Assembly (NCBI RefSeq): GCF_016508585.1
Contig: NZ_JADVOP010000021.1
Location: forward strand, 1 to 64,000
DNA: 64,000 bases
From: Acinetobacter baumannii
GTDB lineage: Bacteria > Pseudomonadota > Gammaproteobacteria > Pseudomonadales > Moraxellaceae
Direction: 5' to 3'
Notes under the pieces: model-generated
Databases searched by the model: none
What the model saw: the letters and a program-made list of their open reading frames with translations, nothing else
Told to the model about the DNA's origin: nothing
Position numbers and translations under genes: made by a program
Shown here: one piece after another, positions 36,065 through 45,377 of the stretch
Position numbering within the stretch: the stretch's first letter is position 1
Layout of the letters: every line of letters starts with the position of its first letter

Positions 36065-37303
36065 ATGCGAGATCCTTTTGAACGTATTTGCAGTTTTAAT
36101 CAGTCACGAGATGCTCAATTTACTGCGATGAAATACACATTGATGACCAGCAGTGCATTCCGCTTTTTTCGGGGCTCATGTCATTTATATTATGAGGATT
36201 TAGCTGCTCAACAGACTTGGTCTGATCTGACAACAACATGGATCTGCGGTGATCTACATGTCGAAAATTTTGGTAGTTACCGAAGTCGTCATCAAGTGGT
36301 TTATTTTGATTTGAATGATTTTGATGAAGCCATTTTGGCCCATCCAACTTGGGATGTTTCCCGTTTCATCTGCAGTATCTTTTTGGCAGGTAAGGCACTC
36401 AATATCACAGATGAGAACTTAAAAATAATTGCAGAGCAATTGTTGGATGAGTATATAAAAGCGCTTGCTTTTGGAAAAGCCTACGCTGTAGAAAAAGAAA
36501 CTGTAGATGGGATGCTAAAGAAATATATCCAAATGGTGTCCGAACGTGATTTCATCGAGTTTATTGAAACGCACTCAGTTTTAGATAAAAAGACACAGCA
36601 ACGTTATTTAAAGATAGACCAAAAGAAGTATTTTAAGATTGATTCAAAAAAACGTTATGCAGAATTGATCAGCATGTTTACGACCTATTTAAATCCTCCT
36701 GCCCAACAGCCCATCATTCGTTGGCAAGTTTTAGATGTTGCAGTACGTGTTGCAGGAACAGGAAGTATCGGTTTAGATCGCTATGTGTTTTTAGTCTATG
36801 ATTCTGATAATAAAAACTATATTTTATTTGATGTAAAGCAAGCCCAGACCTCTTCTTTGAGTCTGTCTCCCTTTTTAAAAATAGAACAACCAGAATGGAC
36901 AGATCAAGCACAACGCATTCAGTTTATTCAAACACTCATGCAGTATGAAACACCTGCCGAATTATCAAGGCTTGATTTCAATGGTCAAGCCTATATTGTC
37001 AAAGCCTTACAGCCAGAACAGGATAAAATTGATTTTAAACAGTGTATGGACAAGCCTAAAAAGTTTACAGATGCTTGCTATAACATGGCACGTTTGATTG
37101 CCTATGCACAACTTCGTTCAGCAGGGCGTAAAGGTTCATCAAATGCAGACGAATTAATCAATTTTGCACAAGATGCGACACTTTGGAAAACGCAGTTGTT
37201 GAAATACACGTATAATTATGCACAACAAGTCGAGCAAGATTATCAAAGCTTCTGTAAAAGTTATGCTGCTGTAATGGCGGACTCAAGCAAAGCTTCCAAA
37301 TAA
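36065..37303 (+). CDS. DUF2252 family protein
   Basis: A 412-aa soluble protein. Family motifs are F-F-R-G-S (about 34), W-I-C-G-D-L-H-V-E-N-F-G (about 61-72), and Y-F-D-L-N-D-F-D-E-A (about 80-90), followed by W-D-V-S-R-F. The H-x-x-N-F and D-F-D pattern recalls the catalytic loop of aminoglycoside-kinase-like folds, so a phosphotransfer function is plausible but unproven. CGGGAG precedes the ATG. The FKBP gene begins about 27 nt downstream, so they are likely cotranscribed. Confidence 0.9.
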   Translation: MRDPFERICSFNQSRDAQFTAMKYTLMTSSAFRFFRGSCHLYYEDLAAQQTWSDLTTTWICGDLHVENFGSYRSRHQVVYFDLNDFDEAILAHPTWDVSRFICSIFLAGKALNITDENLKIIAEQLLDEYIKALAFGKAYAVEKETVDGMLKKYIQMVSERDFIEFIETHSVLDKKTQQRYLKIDQKKYFKIDSKKRYAELISMFTTYLNPPAQQPIIRWQVLDVAVRVAGTGSIGLDRYVFLVYDSDNKNYILFDVKQAQTSSLSLSPFLKIEQPEWTDQAQRIQFIQTLMQYETPAELSRLDFNGQAYIVKALQPEQDKIDFKQCMDKPKKFTDACYNMARLIAYAQLRSAGRKGSSNADELINFAQDATLWKTQLLKYTYNYAQQVEQDYQSFCKSYAAVMADSSKASK

Positions 37304-37330
37304 TCATCTAATCGTGAATAGGAACAATAT

Positions 37331-37669
37331 ATGTCAAATGAATTAGAGATCATTGATCTAAAAGTTGGTGAAGGTAAAGAGGCGGTAAAAGGGGCTTTGA
37401 TTACCACACACTATACCGGTTGGTTGGAAGATGGTACCAAGTTTGATTCATCGATTGATCGTGGCAGCTATTTTGAAACCGTGATTGGAACAGGCCGCGT
37501 GATTAAGGGATGGGATCAAGGAATCATGGGCATGAAAGTGGGCGGGAAGCGCAAGTTGATCGTACCTTCACACTTGGCCTATGGCGAGCGTAAAATGGGT
37601 AAAATTATTCCAGCAAACTCAAATCTAATTTTTGAAATTGAGCTTTTTGATGTTAAAACACGTGACTAA
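37331..37669 (+). CDS. FKBP-type peptidyl-prolyl cis-trans isomerase
   Basis: A 112-aa single FKBP domain, cytoplasmic (no signal peptide). It has H-Y-T-G-W-L-E-D-G-T-K-F-D-S-S, V-I-K-G-W-D-Q-G-I-M-G-M-K-V-G-G-K-R and L-A-Y-G-E-R, covering the hydrophobic active site (Y, F, D, V-I, W, Y). It accelerates proline isomerisation during folding. It follows the DUF2252 gene closely and ends in a terminator. Confidence 0.95.
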   Translation: MSNELEIIDLKVGEGKEAVKGALITTHYTGWLEDGTKFDSSIDRGSYFETVIGTGRVIKGWDQGIMGMKVGGKRKLIVPSHLAYGERKMGKIIPANSNLIFEIELFDVKTRD

Positions 37670-37714
37670 ACGGATGGCATATTTTTGATAAAGCCATATT
37701 CGATGGCCAAAAGG

Positions 37715-37742
37715 AAATAGAGGTCACAGTACCTCTATTTTT
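37715..37742 (+). terminator. Terminator after the FKBP gene
   Basis: AAATAGAGGT / ACCTCTATTT, a 10-bp stem with loop CACAGT and a T-rich tail. Confidence 0.8.
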
Positions 37743-38153
37743 ATATTGAATTGAAAAGTGATACCGGCGACCGCTTGTTCAGGAGATTGGTAAATAGCAC
37801 TCCATTTTTTCTTCATATTCCAATGTTATAAAATATAATGGTCAAGGTGTTTAAGTTGGGTGCACACTATGTAATAGTGTGATTTAAAACACAATTTAAT
37901 TTATTTATTGTTTATAATTTGATCAGGGTTTAACAATCCTCTACAATACTTTTGTTCTAAAAGTGTTTAAATGATGCAAATAAATAATTCTGTTCAGAGT
38001 TATTTTTTAAGATTCGTTTCAGTTTTATTCTTTTAAATCATCATTGTAAAACGTCTGTTCTAATTCGTCTTAAAAAAGGATTTTAGTGTTTCTAAAATGA
38101 AGTGCTATAGACGGGTTCAGATTAAAAACAATGATGATCGAGTATTTAAATAT
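37743..38153. other. Intergenic region upstream of pgaB
   Basis: About 410 nt of AT-rich DNA where pgaA would be expected. It has no open frame of useful length on either strand, so pgaA is absent rather than simply unannotated. It presumably carries the pga promoter. Confidence 0.6.
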
Positions 38154-40187
38154 ATGCTAAGCCGTTACTTTTCTTCTTCAGCAATGATATGCGTAACACT
38201 ATTGTTTTCATCCTTTTATAATAGTGCTATGGCAGAAGTAGACCAAGTTGCTACTGAAACGCCTATTGAGCATGAATTACCTAAAATTGATTTAAATACG
38301 CTGACAATTATTGGCTATCATGAAATTACACCCAATCATGATGCAGTCATTCCTGACTATGCTGTGACCACCAAACAATTTGAATTACATTTGGACTGGT
38401 TACAGAAAAATGGTTATCACTTTGTCAATGTTGATCAAATTATTAAAGCCAATGAAGGTAAGTTTAAATTACCGACCAAACCTGTCTTATTGACTGTGGA
38501 TGATGGCTATCAGTCTTTTTATCAATATGGCTTTCCAGTAATTAAACAACGTAAGATTCCAGTTGTATTGGCGGTTGTTGGTTCTTGGCTAGAGCCTAAA
38601 GCCAATGAAATGGTTCAGTTTGGCGATGAAAAATTACCGCGCAAAAAACTTTTGTCATGGGATGAGCTTAAAACCATGCAAAAGAGTGGCTATGTTGAAA
38701 TAGGCAGTCACAGCTATAATTTACATCGTGGTATTTTAGGCAATCCTCAAGGAAATTCTGAGCCAGCTGCGGTAACTCGTGAATATTATCCAAAAACTAA
38801 AACCTATGAATCTGACAAAGTCTATGCAGATCGTATTTTCAATGATTTAAAAAAGAACAATAAAGTGTTGCAATCACATGGTTTAAAAGCACCACGGGTG
38901 ATGGTATGGCCATACGGCCGTTATAATATGGAAACAGTGGCATTGGCAAAAAAAGTCGGTATGCCAATTACCATCAGTTTGGATGACGGTCCTGATCATA
39001 TTGAAAAATCTTTAGGTCATTTAAACCGTATTCTGGTTGAAGGCAACATGACCACAGATGCTTTGGCTCAAGAAATCCAAAGCCGCCAAATGAATTTTAC
39101 GGACAATAATCGCCCGCAAAAAGTCATGCATGTTGATCTGGATTATATTTATGATCCAGATGAAGCACAGCAGGAAAAAAATCTAGGACATTTGCTAGAT
39201 CGTATTCGTGAAATGAATGTGACCACTGTTTTCTTGCAAGCATTTGCGGACCCTGATGCAAATGGTTCTGCTGATATGGTTTATTTCCCGAATCGCTATC
39301 TTCCGATGCGTGCAGATTTATTTAACCGTGTTGCCTGGCAAATTCAAACGCGTACTCATGTGAGTCGTTTATATGCTTGGATGCCGTTGTTGGCTTGGGA
39401 TTTACCGGCATCCAACCCTGCATCGAAAGATGTGGTGGTGACGCAACAAGCCAAAGACAGTGATCATTTAAATATGGGATACCATCGTTTAAGTCCATAT
39501 TCTCCTGAAGCACGTAAAGTGATCGAAGGTTTATATCAGGATCTGGCAAAGTCGACGACTTTTGATGGGATTTTATTCCATGATGATGCAACATTATCCG
39601 ATTATGAAGATGCCAGTCCTCAAGCCATTCAGGCCTATCAAAAAATTGGCTTGCCTGCGGATTTGGAAGAAATTCGTAATGATGATGCAAAATTGCAAAA
39701 ATGGACCGATTTTAAAACCAAAACAATTGACAGTTTTGCAATGGATTTGGCACAGAAAGCTCGTTATTACCAGCCATTTTTACTGACAGCACGTAACCTG
39801 TATGCGCAGGTTGCGCTGTCTGCATATTCTGAAAACTGGTATGCACAGTCTCTAGAGCAGTCACTTAAAAACTATGACTTCACTGCAATCATGGCGATGC
39901 CTTATATGGAGCAGGCTCCTGATGCAACAAAATTCTATAAGGATTTAGTGCAGCGCGTGAAGAAGCAACCAAACGGAATCAAAAAGACCATTTTTGAGTT
40001 GCAGGCAGTCAACTGGCGCAATAATCAGAAAATTCCGACGTCGGAAATTACCCAAACGATTCAGTCCTTGTATCAACAAGGTGTGATGCATGTGGGCTAT
40101 TATCCAGATGATCCGATTGAAGATCATCCAAATACAGCTGAGATGCGTAAAGTATTTGATTCTAAACCACAACGATTGGTTCCTTAA
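38154..40187 (+). CDS. pgaB: Poly-beta-1,6-GlcNAc N-deacetylase/hydrolase PgaB
   Basis: A 677-aa exported protein (signal peptide, cleavage after AMA near residue 27) that partly deacetylates PNAG before export. The polysaccharide-deacetylase domain (about 40-300) has I-I-G-Y-H-E, TVDDGY and GSHSYNLH metal/catalytic motifs and W-P-Y-G-R-Y. The C-terminal glycoside-hydrolase domain (about 320-670) has D-L-D-Y-I-Y-D-P-D and F-H-D-D-A. No lipobox is seen, although PgaB of E. coli is a lipoprotein. ATG 38097 is an alternative start. pgaC follows by 8 nt. Confidence 0.93.
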   Translation: MLSRYFSSSAMICVTLLFSSFYNSAMAEVDQVATETPIEHELPKIDLNTLTIIGYHEITPNHDAVIPDYAVTTKQFELHLDWLQKNGYHFVNVDQIIKANEGKFKLPTKPVLLTVDDGYQSFYQYGFPVIKQRKIPVVLAVVGSWLEPKANEMVQFGDEKLPRKKLLSWDELKTMQKSGYVEIGSHSYNLHRGILGNPQGNSEPAAVTREYYPKTKTYESDKVYADRIFNDLKKNNKVLQSHGLKAPRVMVWPYGRYNMETVALAKKVGMPITISLDDGPDHIEKSLGHLNRILVEGNMTTDALAQEIQSRQMNFTDNNRPQKVMHVDLDYIYDPDEAQQEKNLGHLLDRIREMNVTTVFLQAFADPDANGSADMVYFPNRYLPMRADLFNRVAWQIQTRTHVSRLYAWMPLLAWDLPASNPASKDVVVTQQAKDSDHLNMGYHRLSPYSPEARKVIEGLYQDLAKSTTFDGILFHDDATLSDYEDASPQAIQAYQKIGLPADLEEIRNDDAKLQKWTDFKTKTIDSFAMDLAQKARYYQPFLLTARNLYAQVALSAYSENWYAQSLEQSLKNYDFTAIMAMPYMEQAPDATKFYKDLVQRVKKQPNGIKKTIFELQAVNWRNNQKIPTSEITQTIQSLYQQGVMHVGYYPDDPIEDHPNTAEMRKVFDSKPQRLVP

Positions 40188-40195
40188 GGTTTGAT

Positions 40196-41461
40196 ATGAG
40201 CGCAATCCAGCACCTGTGGCAGTCTTTATTAAATTTTATCTTCTATTATCCATTGTTTATGTCATATCTATGGATGATTGGTGCTTTAATTTTCTATTGG
40301 AAAGAGCGTAAAGAGCCTCCATATACTCAACCGGCAGCTTTAGAAGAATATCCTTTAGTTGCAGTGCTTGTTCCTTGTTTTAACGAACAGGATAATGCGG
40401 ATGAAACGATCAGTCATGCATTGAAATTGAATTATCCCAATTTCGAAGTCATTGCAATCAATGACGGAAGCTCTGACAATACTGCCGAGATTCTCAATGA
40501 ATTGGCTTTGAAGTATGACAAACTGCGTGTTGTTCATTTGGCAGAGAACCAAGGTAAAGCGATGGCTTTACAAGCAGGAAGTTTGCTGACAGAGGCTGAG
40601 TTTTTGATCGGGATCGATGGCGATGCTTTGCTTGATCCTCATGCTGCACAATGGATGATTCGTCATTTCTTGAACAATCCAACTGTTGCCGCTGTTACAG
40701 GTAATCCGCGTATCCGTACCCGTTCAACCTTGCTTGGGCGAATCCAAGTGGGTGAGTTTTCTTCGATTGTCGGGATGATTAAACGTGCGCAACGAACTTT
40801 TGGGCGCCTGTTTACTGTGTCGGGGGTAATTACTGCTTTTCGTAAAAGTGCAGTGCATGAAGTCGGATACTGGTCACCGAATATGTTGACCGAAGATATT
40901 GATGTGACCTGGAAATTGCATCGGGCAGGTTGGGATGTCAAATTTGAACCCAATGCATTGGTGTGGATTTTGATGCCTGAAACCTTTAATGGTTTATGGA
41001 AACAACGTTTACGTTGGGCGATGGGTGGTGCGCAAGTTTTAATTAAGAATATAGATGTATTATTCAAACCGAAACTGAATTTTTTATGGCCTTTGATTAT
41101 TGAGTTGATTCTAACGCTGGTTTGGTCATATTTAATGTTGATTATGGTGATTTTCTGGATATTGCATTTGGTTCTCCCATACGCAGGTTTCCCGGCAATG
41201 AGTTCACCCTTATTACCGATGGGGACAGGCATTCTGCTCGGTACGACCTGTTTATTACAGTTTGCAATCAGCAAATGGATGGACAGTCGTTATGAGTCAA
41301 GTTTGGCAAAAAACTATTATTGGATGATTTGGTATCCTTTTGTATTTTGGTTGATTACCGTAACGGCAAGTATTGTGGCATTTCCCAAAGTTCTTTTACG
41401 TGGTGAGAGTAAACGAGCACGTTGGGTGAGTCCAGACCGTGGAATGCGACAAGATGACTAA
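40196..41461 (+). CDS. pgaC: PNAG synthase glycosyltransferase PgaC
   Basis: A 421-aa inner-membrane family-2 processive glycosyltransferase that polymerises UDP-GlcNAc into poly-beta-1,6-GlcNAc. It has an N-terminal membrane helix, then the GT-A core: P-C-F-N-E-Q-D-N, I-N-D-G-S-S-D, I-D-G-D-A, T-E-D-I-D, and Q-R-L-R-W. C-terminal helices form the pore. It starts 8 nt after pgaB and is followed by pgaD. Confidence 0.95.
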   Translation: MSAIQHLWQSLLNFIFYYPLFMSYLWMIGALIFYWKERKEPPYTQPAALEEYPLVAVLVPCFNEQDNADETISHALKLNYPNFEVIAINDGSSDNTAEILNELALKYDKLRVVHLAENQGKAMALQAGSLLTEAEFLIGIDGDALLDPHAAQWMIRHFLNNPTVAAVTGNPRIRTRSTLLGRIQVGEFSSIVGMIKRAQRTFGRLFTVSGVITAFRKSAVHEVGYWSPNMLTEDIDVTWKLHRAGWDVKFEPNALVWILMPETFNGLWKQRLRWAMGGAQVLIKNIDVLFKPKLNFLWPLIIELILTLVWSYLMLIMVIFWILHLVLPYAGFPAMSSPLLPMGTGILLGTTCLLQFAISKWMDSRYESSLAKNYYWMIWYPFVFWLITVTASIVAFPKVLLRGESKRARWVSPDRGMRQDD

Positions 41462-41500
41462 GAGGTTGAATGACTTAAGCCAATACAGTGCTTTTGAGAT

Positions 41501-41920
41501 ATGAAAATGAAAACAGAATCTTTGATTATCGATGTACGTAAACAATTACCGTGGCATCGCCGTTATTTTTCAACAACAATCACCGCCATGTTATGGGCAT
41601 TTTGGTTGTTGCTTTGGAGACCTATTGTTATTTTGATTGGCTATCTGTCTCTAGAAAAGCCACAATTGGTACATTACTTTTTTAATGCTTTTGCGAAAGC
41701 CTTAGAAAGTGGGTTGTTTGCTTTAATTGCTTGTGCGATTTCATTGTGGTTGTGGAGTAACTTTGTGCCTGCTAAGACAAAGAAAGAAGCAGAAGCAAAG
41801 TCTACCCAAGAATATGCGGATTATTTTAACTTGCATGCTGATGCACTGATTCATGCACGTCAGCAAAAAGTAGCAACAGTTCACCATGATGCAGATGGTC
41901 GTATTACATACATTGACTAA
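41501..41920 (+). CDS. pgaD: PNAG synthase accessory protein PgaD
   Basis: A 139-aa protein with two membrane helices (about 25-48 and 65-87) and a charged cytoplasmic tail, matching PgaD, which assembles with PgaC and responds to c-di-GMP in E. coli. It begins 39 nt after pgaC. A terminator follows, which separates the pga unit from the acyltransferase gene. Confidence 0.88.
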   Translation: MKMKTESLIIDVRKQLPWHRRYFSTTITAMLWAFWLLLWRPIVILIGYLSLEKPQLVHYFFNAFAKALESGLFALIACAISLWLWSNFVPAKTKKEAEAKSTQEYADYFNLHADALIHARQQKVATVHHDADGRITYID

Positions 41921-41933
41921 GGGTTGAGTCAAT

Positions 41934-41963
41934 AAAAGTCCCACATGTTGGGGCTTTTGTTTT
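41934..41963 (+). terminator. Terminator after pgaD
   Basis: AAAAGTCCCA pairs with TGGGGCTTTT (one G-U) around a 5-nt loop, then a T-rich tail. Confidence 0.75.
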
Positions 41964-41978
41964 CATAGGGAAAAATAG

Positions 41979-43121
41979 ATGTCCGCAAAAATAAATTCGG
42001 CAGAAAGCATCCGAGGCTTAGCCTGTTTAGCTGTGGTGTTTTCTCATCTTGCCATGAGTTTTTTTCCATATCTACACCATTTTGATCCTCAGGAAACAAC
42101 TGATCTCAAGTGGGTATATCATGTCCATCATTTGCCATTTGGATTTTTATATTCGGGCGATGCTGCTGTTTTTGTATTTTTTGTGCTGAGTGGATATGTT
42201 TTGAGTTACGCGATTTTAAAGAGTCCTCAACAGTTTCATTCAAAAATAAAAAATATGATGATTAAGCGTTATCCACGTTTAATGATTCCTGCCCTGACAT
42301 CATGTCTATTGATCTGGTCTGTCTTTAAAATCATTCATATCGACGGCAGTCATGTAGGTGCATGGCTACACGCTTTTACAGTACAAAACTTTAGTTTTAC
42401 CCATGCACTCTATGAAGGAACGATTGGCGCGTTTTTGTTTTCAGAAAGTGATATCAATTGGGTATTATGGACCATGACCATCGAGTTGATGGGATCTTTT
42501 GTCTTATTCTTTTTACTCTATCTCTATCACTATAAAAAAATCGCATTCTGGTTGGCTTCACTCCTGATTCCCTGTCTTGCATTTATGTGGCGTGGACAGG
42601 GATTTAGTTTTGGAATATCAAGCTTTATTATCGGAATATATATCTATCTATATGCAAAAACATTACCCAACCCGGTAGCAATCATCATGCTGCTGATCGG
42701 TCTATACTTTGCCGGGGCGCATAATACCAGTACGGCCTATGTTGGACTACAGCATATTTTAGGGGAAAAAACGTATGATTATTGCAATTTTATGGCGGGA
42801 ATCTTGATTGTTTACAGTGTATTGATGAGCCCTCTCTTATCGCGGCATTTAGATCATCCTATTTTGGTTTGGCTCGGAAAATTATCTTTTTCTATCTATT
42901 TACTGCATTTGTTGATGTTGTATTTAGTCTGTATTCCTCTGTTTAACTTATTTCTAACTTGGCATTGGAATTATTCGGCATCTGTGCTGGTTTCCGGTCT
43001 AAGTGCAATTGGTATGACTTTAATCGCGGCCAATTTTTATAGTCGCTACGTGGATCAATTTGCGATTGATACCAGCAATCGGATTGCCGGTAAAATCTTG
43101 AATTCACCAGCAAAACATTGA
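41979..43121 (+). CDS. Acyltransferase family 3 membrane protein
   Basis: A 380-aa protein with about ten membrane helices and the acyltransferase_3 layout: E-S-I-R-G-L-A-C-L-A-V-V-F-S-H (about 9-23), F-F-V-L-S-G-Y-V-L-S, R-Y-P-R-L-M-I-P-A, and W-T-M-T-I-E-L-M-G-S. It probably O-acylates a cell-surface glycan; the gene lies 58 nt after pgaD, so PNAG is a reasonable candidate. There is a terminator between them, so the association is only positional. GGGA precedes the ATG. Confidence 0.85.
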   Translation: MSAKINSAESIRGLACLAVVFSHLAMSFFPYLHHFDPQETTDLKWVYHVHHLPFGFLYSGDAAVFVFFVLSGYVLSYAILKSPQQFHSKIKNMMIKRYPRLMIPALTSCLLIWSVFKIIHIDGSHVGAWLHAFTVQNFSFTHALYEGTIGAFLFSESDINWVLWTMTIELMGSFVLFFLLYLYHYKKIAFWLASLLIPCLAFMWRGQGFSFGISSFIIGIYIYLYAKTLPNPVAIIMLLIGLYFAGAHNTSTAYVGLQHILGEKTYDYCNFMAGILIVYSVLMSPLLSRHLDHPILVWLGKLSFSIYLLHLLMLYLVCIPLFNLFLTWHWNYSASVLVSGLSAIGMTLIAANFYSRYVDQFAIDTSNRIAGKILNSPAKH

Positions 43122-43244
43122 GATAAAGCTGTAAAGGTTTTTTACAATTGATAATGTATTTAGCTGTTTTTTAACCAGTTAAAGTTTGAATAATATCAGG
43201 ATTTGAGAAAGTATAGCGACTCTTTATCCGCATGGATCGCTTAT

Positions 43245-44162
43245 ATGCGCCTGATCAAATCAATCGTTGTTTCGTTAATGGCAATGAGTATGCAATTTAC
43301 CCAAGCTGCAACGTTAAATTCGCAACAAGCACTGACTGAAGCCCCACCGATGAGTCTGTTTGAGCTGTGGAATGCTCCGATTGAGCCCTTTGAAATTTTT
43401 CATCACATTTATTATGTTGGTACGGACAATCTATCTTCAATTTTATTTGATACAGGGGCAGGCTTGGTTTTGATTGATAGTGGAATTGATCAATCTGCAG
43501 TACAGATCAAAAATAGTATTGAAAAACTGGGTTTTAAAATTACAGATGTTAAGTATTTATTGAATAGTCATGCGCGTTTGGATCAAGCAGGTGGTTTTGC
43601 CAAATTAAAACAATGGAGCGGGGCAAAACTGATTGCGAGTGCAGACAATGCTGAAATGCTCGCAAATGGCGCCAGAACTGACTTTGCTTTGGGAAATCAA
43701 TTGCCATTTCCTTCTGTAAAAGCAGACCTGATTTTCAAAGATGGCGAACAGTTGAAACTGGGTAGTCAAGTATTTACTGCACATGCCACCCCAGGTCATT
43801 TACCTGGTGCAACCTCTTGGACAACCGAGATTCATTATCATTTTAAAAATTATAAAGTTGTTTATGCCGATAGTTTATTTACGGGAGGATATCATTTATT
43901 GAATAACAAAAATTATCCTCAGATCGTTCCAGACATGCGCCAAACATTTCAAACTTTAAATGCGATTCATGCGGATATTTTTTTGGCAAATAAAGCCGAT
44001 CGATTCAATATGAAACAGAAATTGGTCAGACTGAAAGCAGGCGATCAAAATGCATTTATTGACCCGAATGGGCTACAGAACTATGTTGCAAAAGGTCAAA
44101 TAGAATTTGAGCAACAATTGCAGGAACAGCAACGCTTAGCACAGTTAAAGACCTTACAATAG
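43245..44162 (+). CDS. Subclass-B3-like metallo-beta-lactamase-fold protein, R/Q/K variant
   Basis: A 305-aa exported protein with signal peptide (cleavage after TQA near residue 22). The B3 fold is clear: D-T-G-A-G-L-V-L-I-D-S-G, then HARLDQ in place of HxHxDH (H109, R111, D113, Q114), GHLPGATSW (H185) and N-K-A-D where the last zinc-binding His would be (K250). In B3 numbering this is H116, R118, D120, Q121, H196, K263. From recall, surveys name this pattern B3-RQK. At most one metal site looks intact. ATG 43245 is chosen; TTG 43203 adds a charged extension. Beta-lactamase activity is not proven. Confidence 0.88.
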   Translation: MRLIKSIVVSLMAMSMQFTQAATLNSQQALTEAPPMSLFELWNAPIEPFEIFHHIYYVGTDNLSSILFDTGAGLVLIDSGIDQSAVQIKNSIEKLGFKITDVKYLLNSHARLDQAGGFAKLKQWSGAKLIASADNAEMLANGARTDFALGNQLPFPSVKADLIFKDGEQLKLGSQVFTAHATPGHLPGATSWTTEIHYHFKNYKVVYADSLFTGGYHLLNNKNYPQIVPDMRQTFQTLNAIHADIFLANKADRFNMKQKLVRLKAGDQNAFIDPNGLQNYVAKGQIEFEQQLQEQQRLAQLKTLQ

Positions 44163-44583
44163 TTAATTTAACCTGAGTTCGATGCAACCACATCTTTAAC
44201 ATGTTGAAAGACAATAAAACTGTGCTGATTCTTACTGAGTTTTCACCCAATTTCAGGAGGAGAGCAAAGCTCCATACAGGCAACCCTCTTGCGCAGCGGC
44301 ATCGCTGTCATCGCAAAACTCGTCAACCACCAGCAGCACATTTAATTGGTCTCAGAAACAATACATTTTAAAAAGCAGTCCTGCCTCAAAGAGTTGCGGA
44401 TGACGCTTCCGAATATCATGTTTTATCAAGATTTCTATATAGGATTCAGGTTAATTTAAAGCATCCTATTTCGATAGGATGTTGTATGATTTAAATATTG
44501 ATACAATAATGGCTGAATCCATCATTTCTTTGCTAAGATACGGAAGTAATCATCCTTTATTCTAAAAAATACAGAAAGTCGAC
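44163..44583. other. Intergenic region with a GC-rich structured island
   Basis: About 420 nt without a confident gene. Its first half contains a compositionally distinct block (about 44254-44339) described separately; the rest is AT-rich and holds the promoter of the next gene. Confidence 0.5.
44243..44341 (-). other. GC-rich, hairpin-forming block with a 32-codon ORF
   Basis: This stretch is much richer in G and C than its surroundings and has short perfect hairpins, for example CAGCG/CGCTG with a GCAT loop, and GGAG/CTCC. A 32-codon ORF reads through it on the minus strand (M-C-C-W-W-L-T-S-F-A...), without a clear ribosome site. It could be a repeat element, a small RNA or a fragment of transferred DNA. 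Confidence 0.35.
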
Positions 44584-45219
44584 ATGAAAATACCATCATT
44601 CCCATCCTTTTTACTGATGTGTGGTTTAGTGACAACGGCACAAATCCACGCCAAACCTTTTGAACAATTAACTGTGCAAACCAAGCTCTCTAAGGAATGC
44701 ACCCAAGATGAGAGCGAAATATTTACAACACAAACTTATCAGTTACATTCAGAAAAAGTCGGATTAAAGAGCTATTCATGCCAAACTAAAAAGCAAAATA
44801 AAGAACAATATTATTCAGCGTATGGATTACAGTTTAACGGCAAAAAATCCGTCTATTTTGTCGATGATCATGTTGATGCAATTGGTTATGTTGGATTGAA
44901 AGCAGAAAAAATCGATGCAGATACGGTTTATTTTGATGGTATGTATGAGCGTGGTGGGGATTTAATAATAGTCTGGGTAGAAGACTTACAACATATTCAT
45001 CATCTAAAAGTTCATTATATGGCATCAGATGAAGGGGGAGTAAAACTCTATAATCGAAACAATCAAATATACATTCAAAAAATTGATTTAAAAGAACTTG
45101 ATGGTGATAAGCCGATTTATAAAAATGTAGGAAAACCCATTACTTTAAAGAAGATTCCAAACAAAGGGCTTGAGTTTTCAGGCGGAAACTTAAAGTTATT
45201 TCAAACAACAGCCGATTAA
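44584..45219 (+). CDS. Exported protein of unknown function
   Basis: A 211-aa protein with signal peptide (cleavage after IHA near residue 23). The mature part is beta-rich with many Tyr and Lys residues, and two cysteines (K-E-C-T and Y-S-C-Q) that may form a disulphide. No family recognised. It stands alone with about 420 nt upstream. Confidence 0.72.
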   Translation: MKIPSFPSFLLMCGLVTTAQIHAKPFEQLTVQTKLSKECTQDESEIFTTQTYQLHSEKVGLKSYSCQTKKQNKEQYYSAYGLQFNGKKSVYFVDDHVDAIGYVGLKAEKIDADTVYFDGMYERGGDLIIVWVEDLQHIHHLKVHYMASDEGGVKLYNRNNQIYIQKIDLKELDGDKPIYKNVGKPITLKKIPNKGLEFSGGNLKLFQTTAD

Positions 45220-45377
45220 ACATTTTAAAGAAAGAAATTGTTACGTTTAAAGCTGACCTGATGATTTTGATCGTTATACAATTTAAAAAGTTTATCACTA
45301 AAAATAATCAAAATATCTGGCTTTAAACTTGGCAAATAAGTCTGAACGAAGCTGTATTTTATGTTTGAGATGAGTCT

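Noticed and set aside
37743..38153. Hidden or broken pgaA
   Set aside because: No coding-like frame, signal peptide or barrel remnant is visible on either strand.
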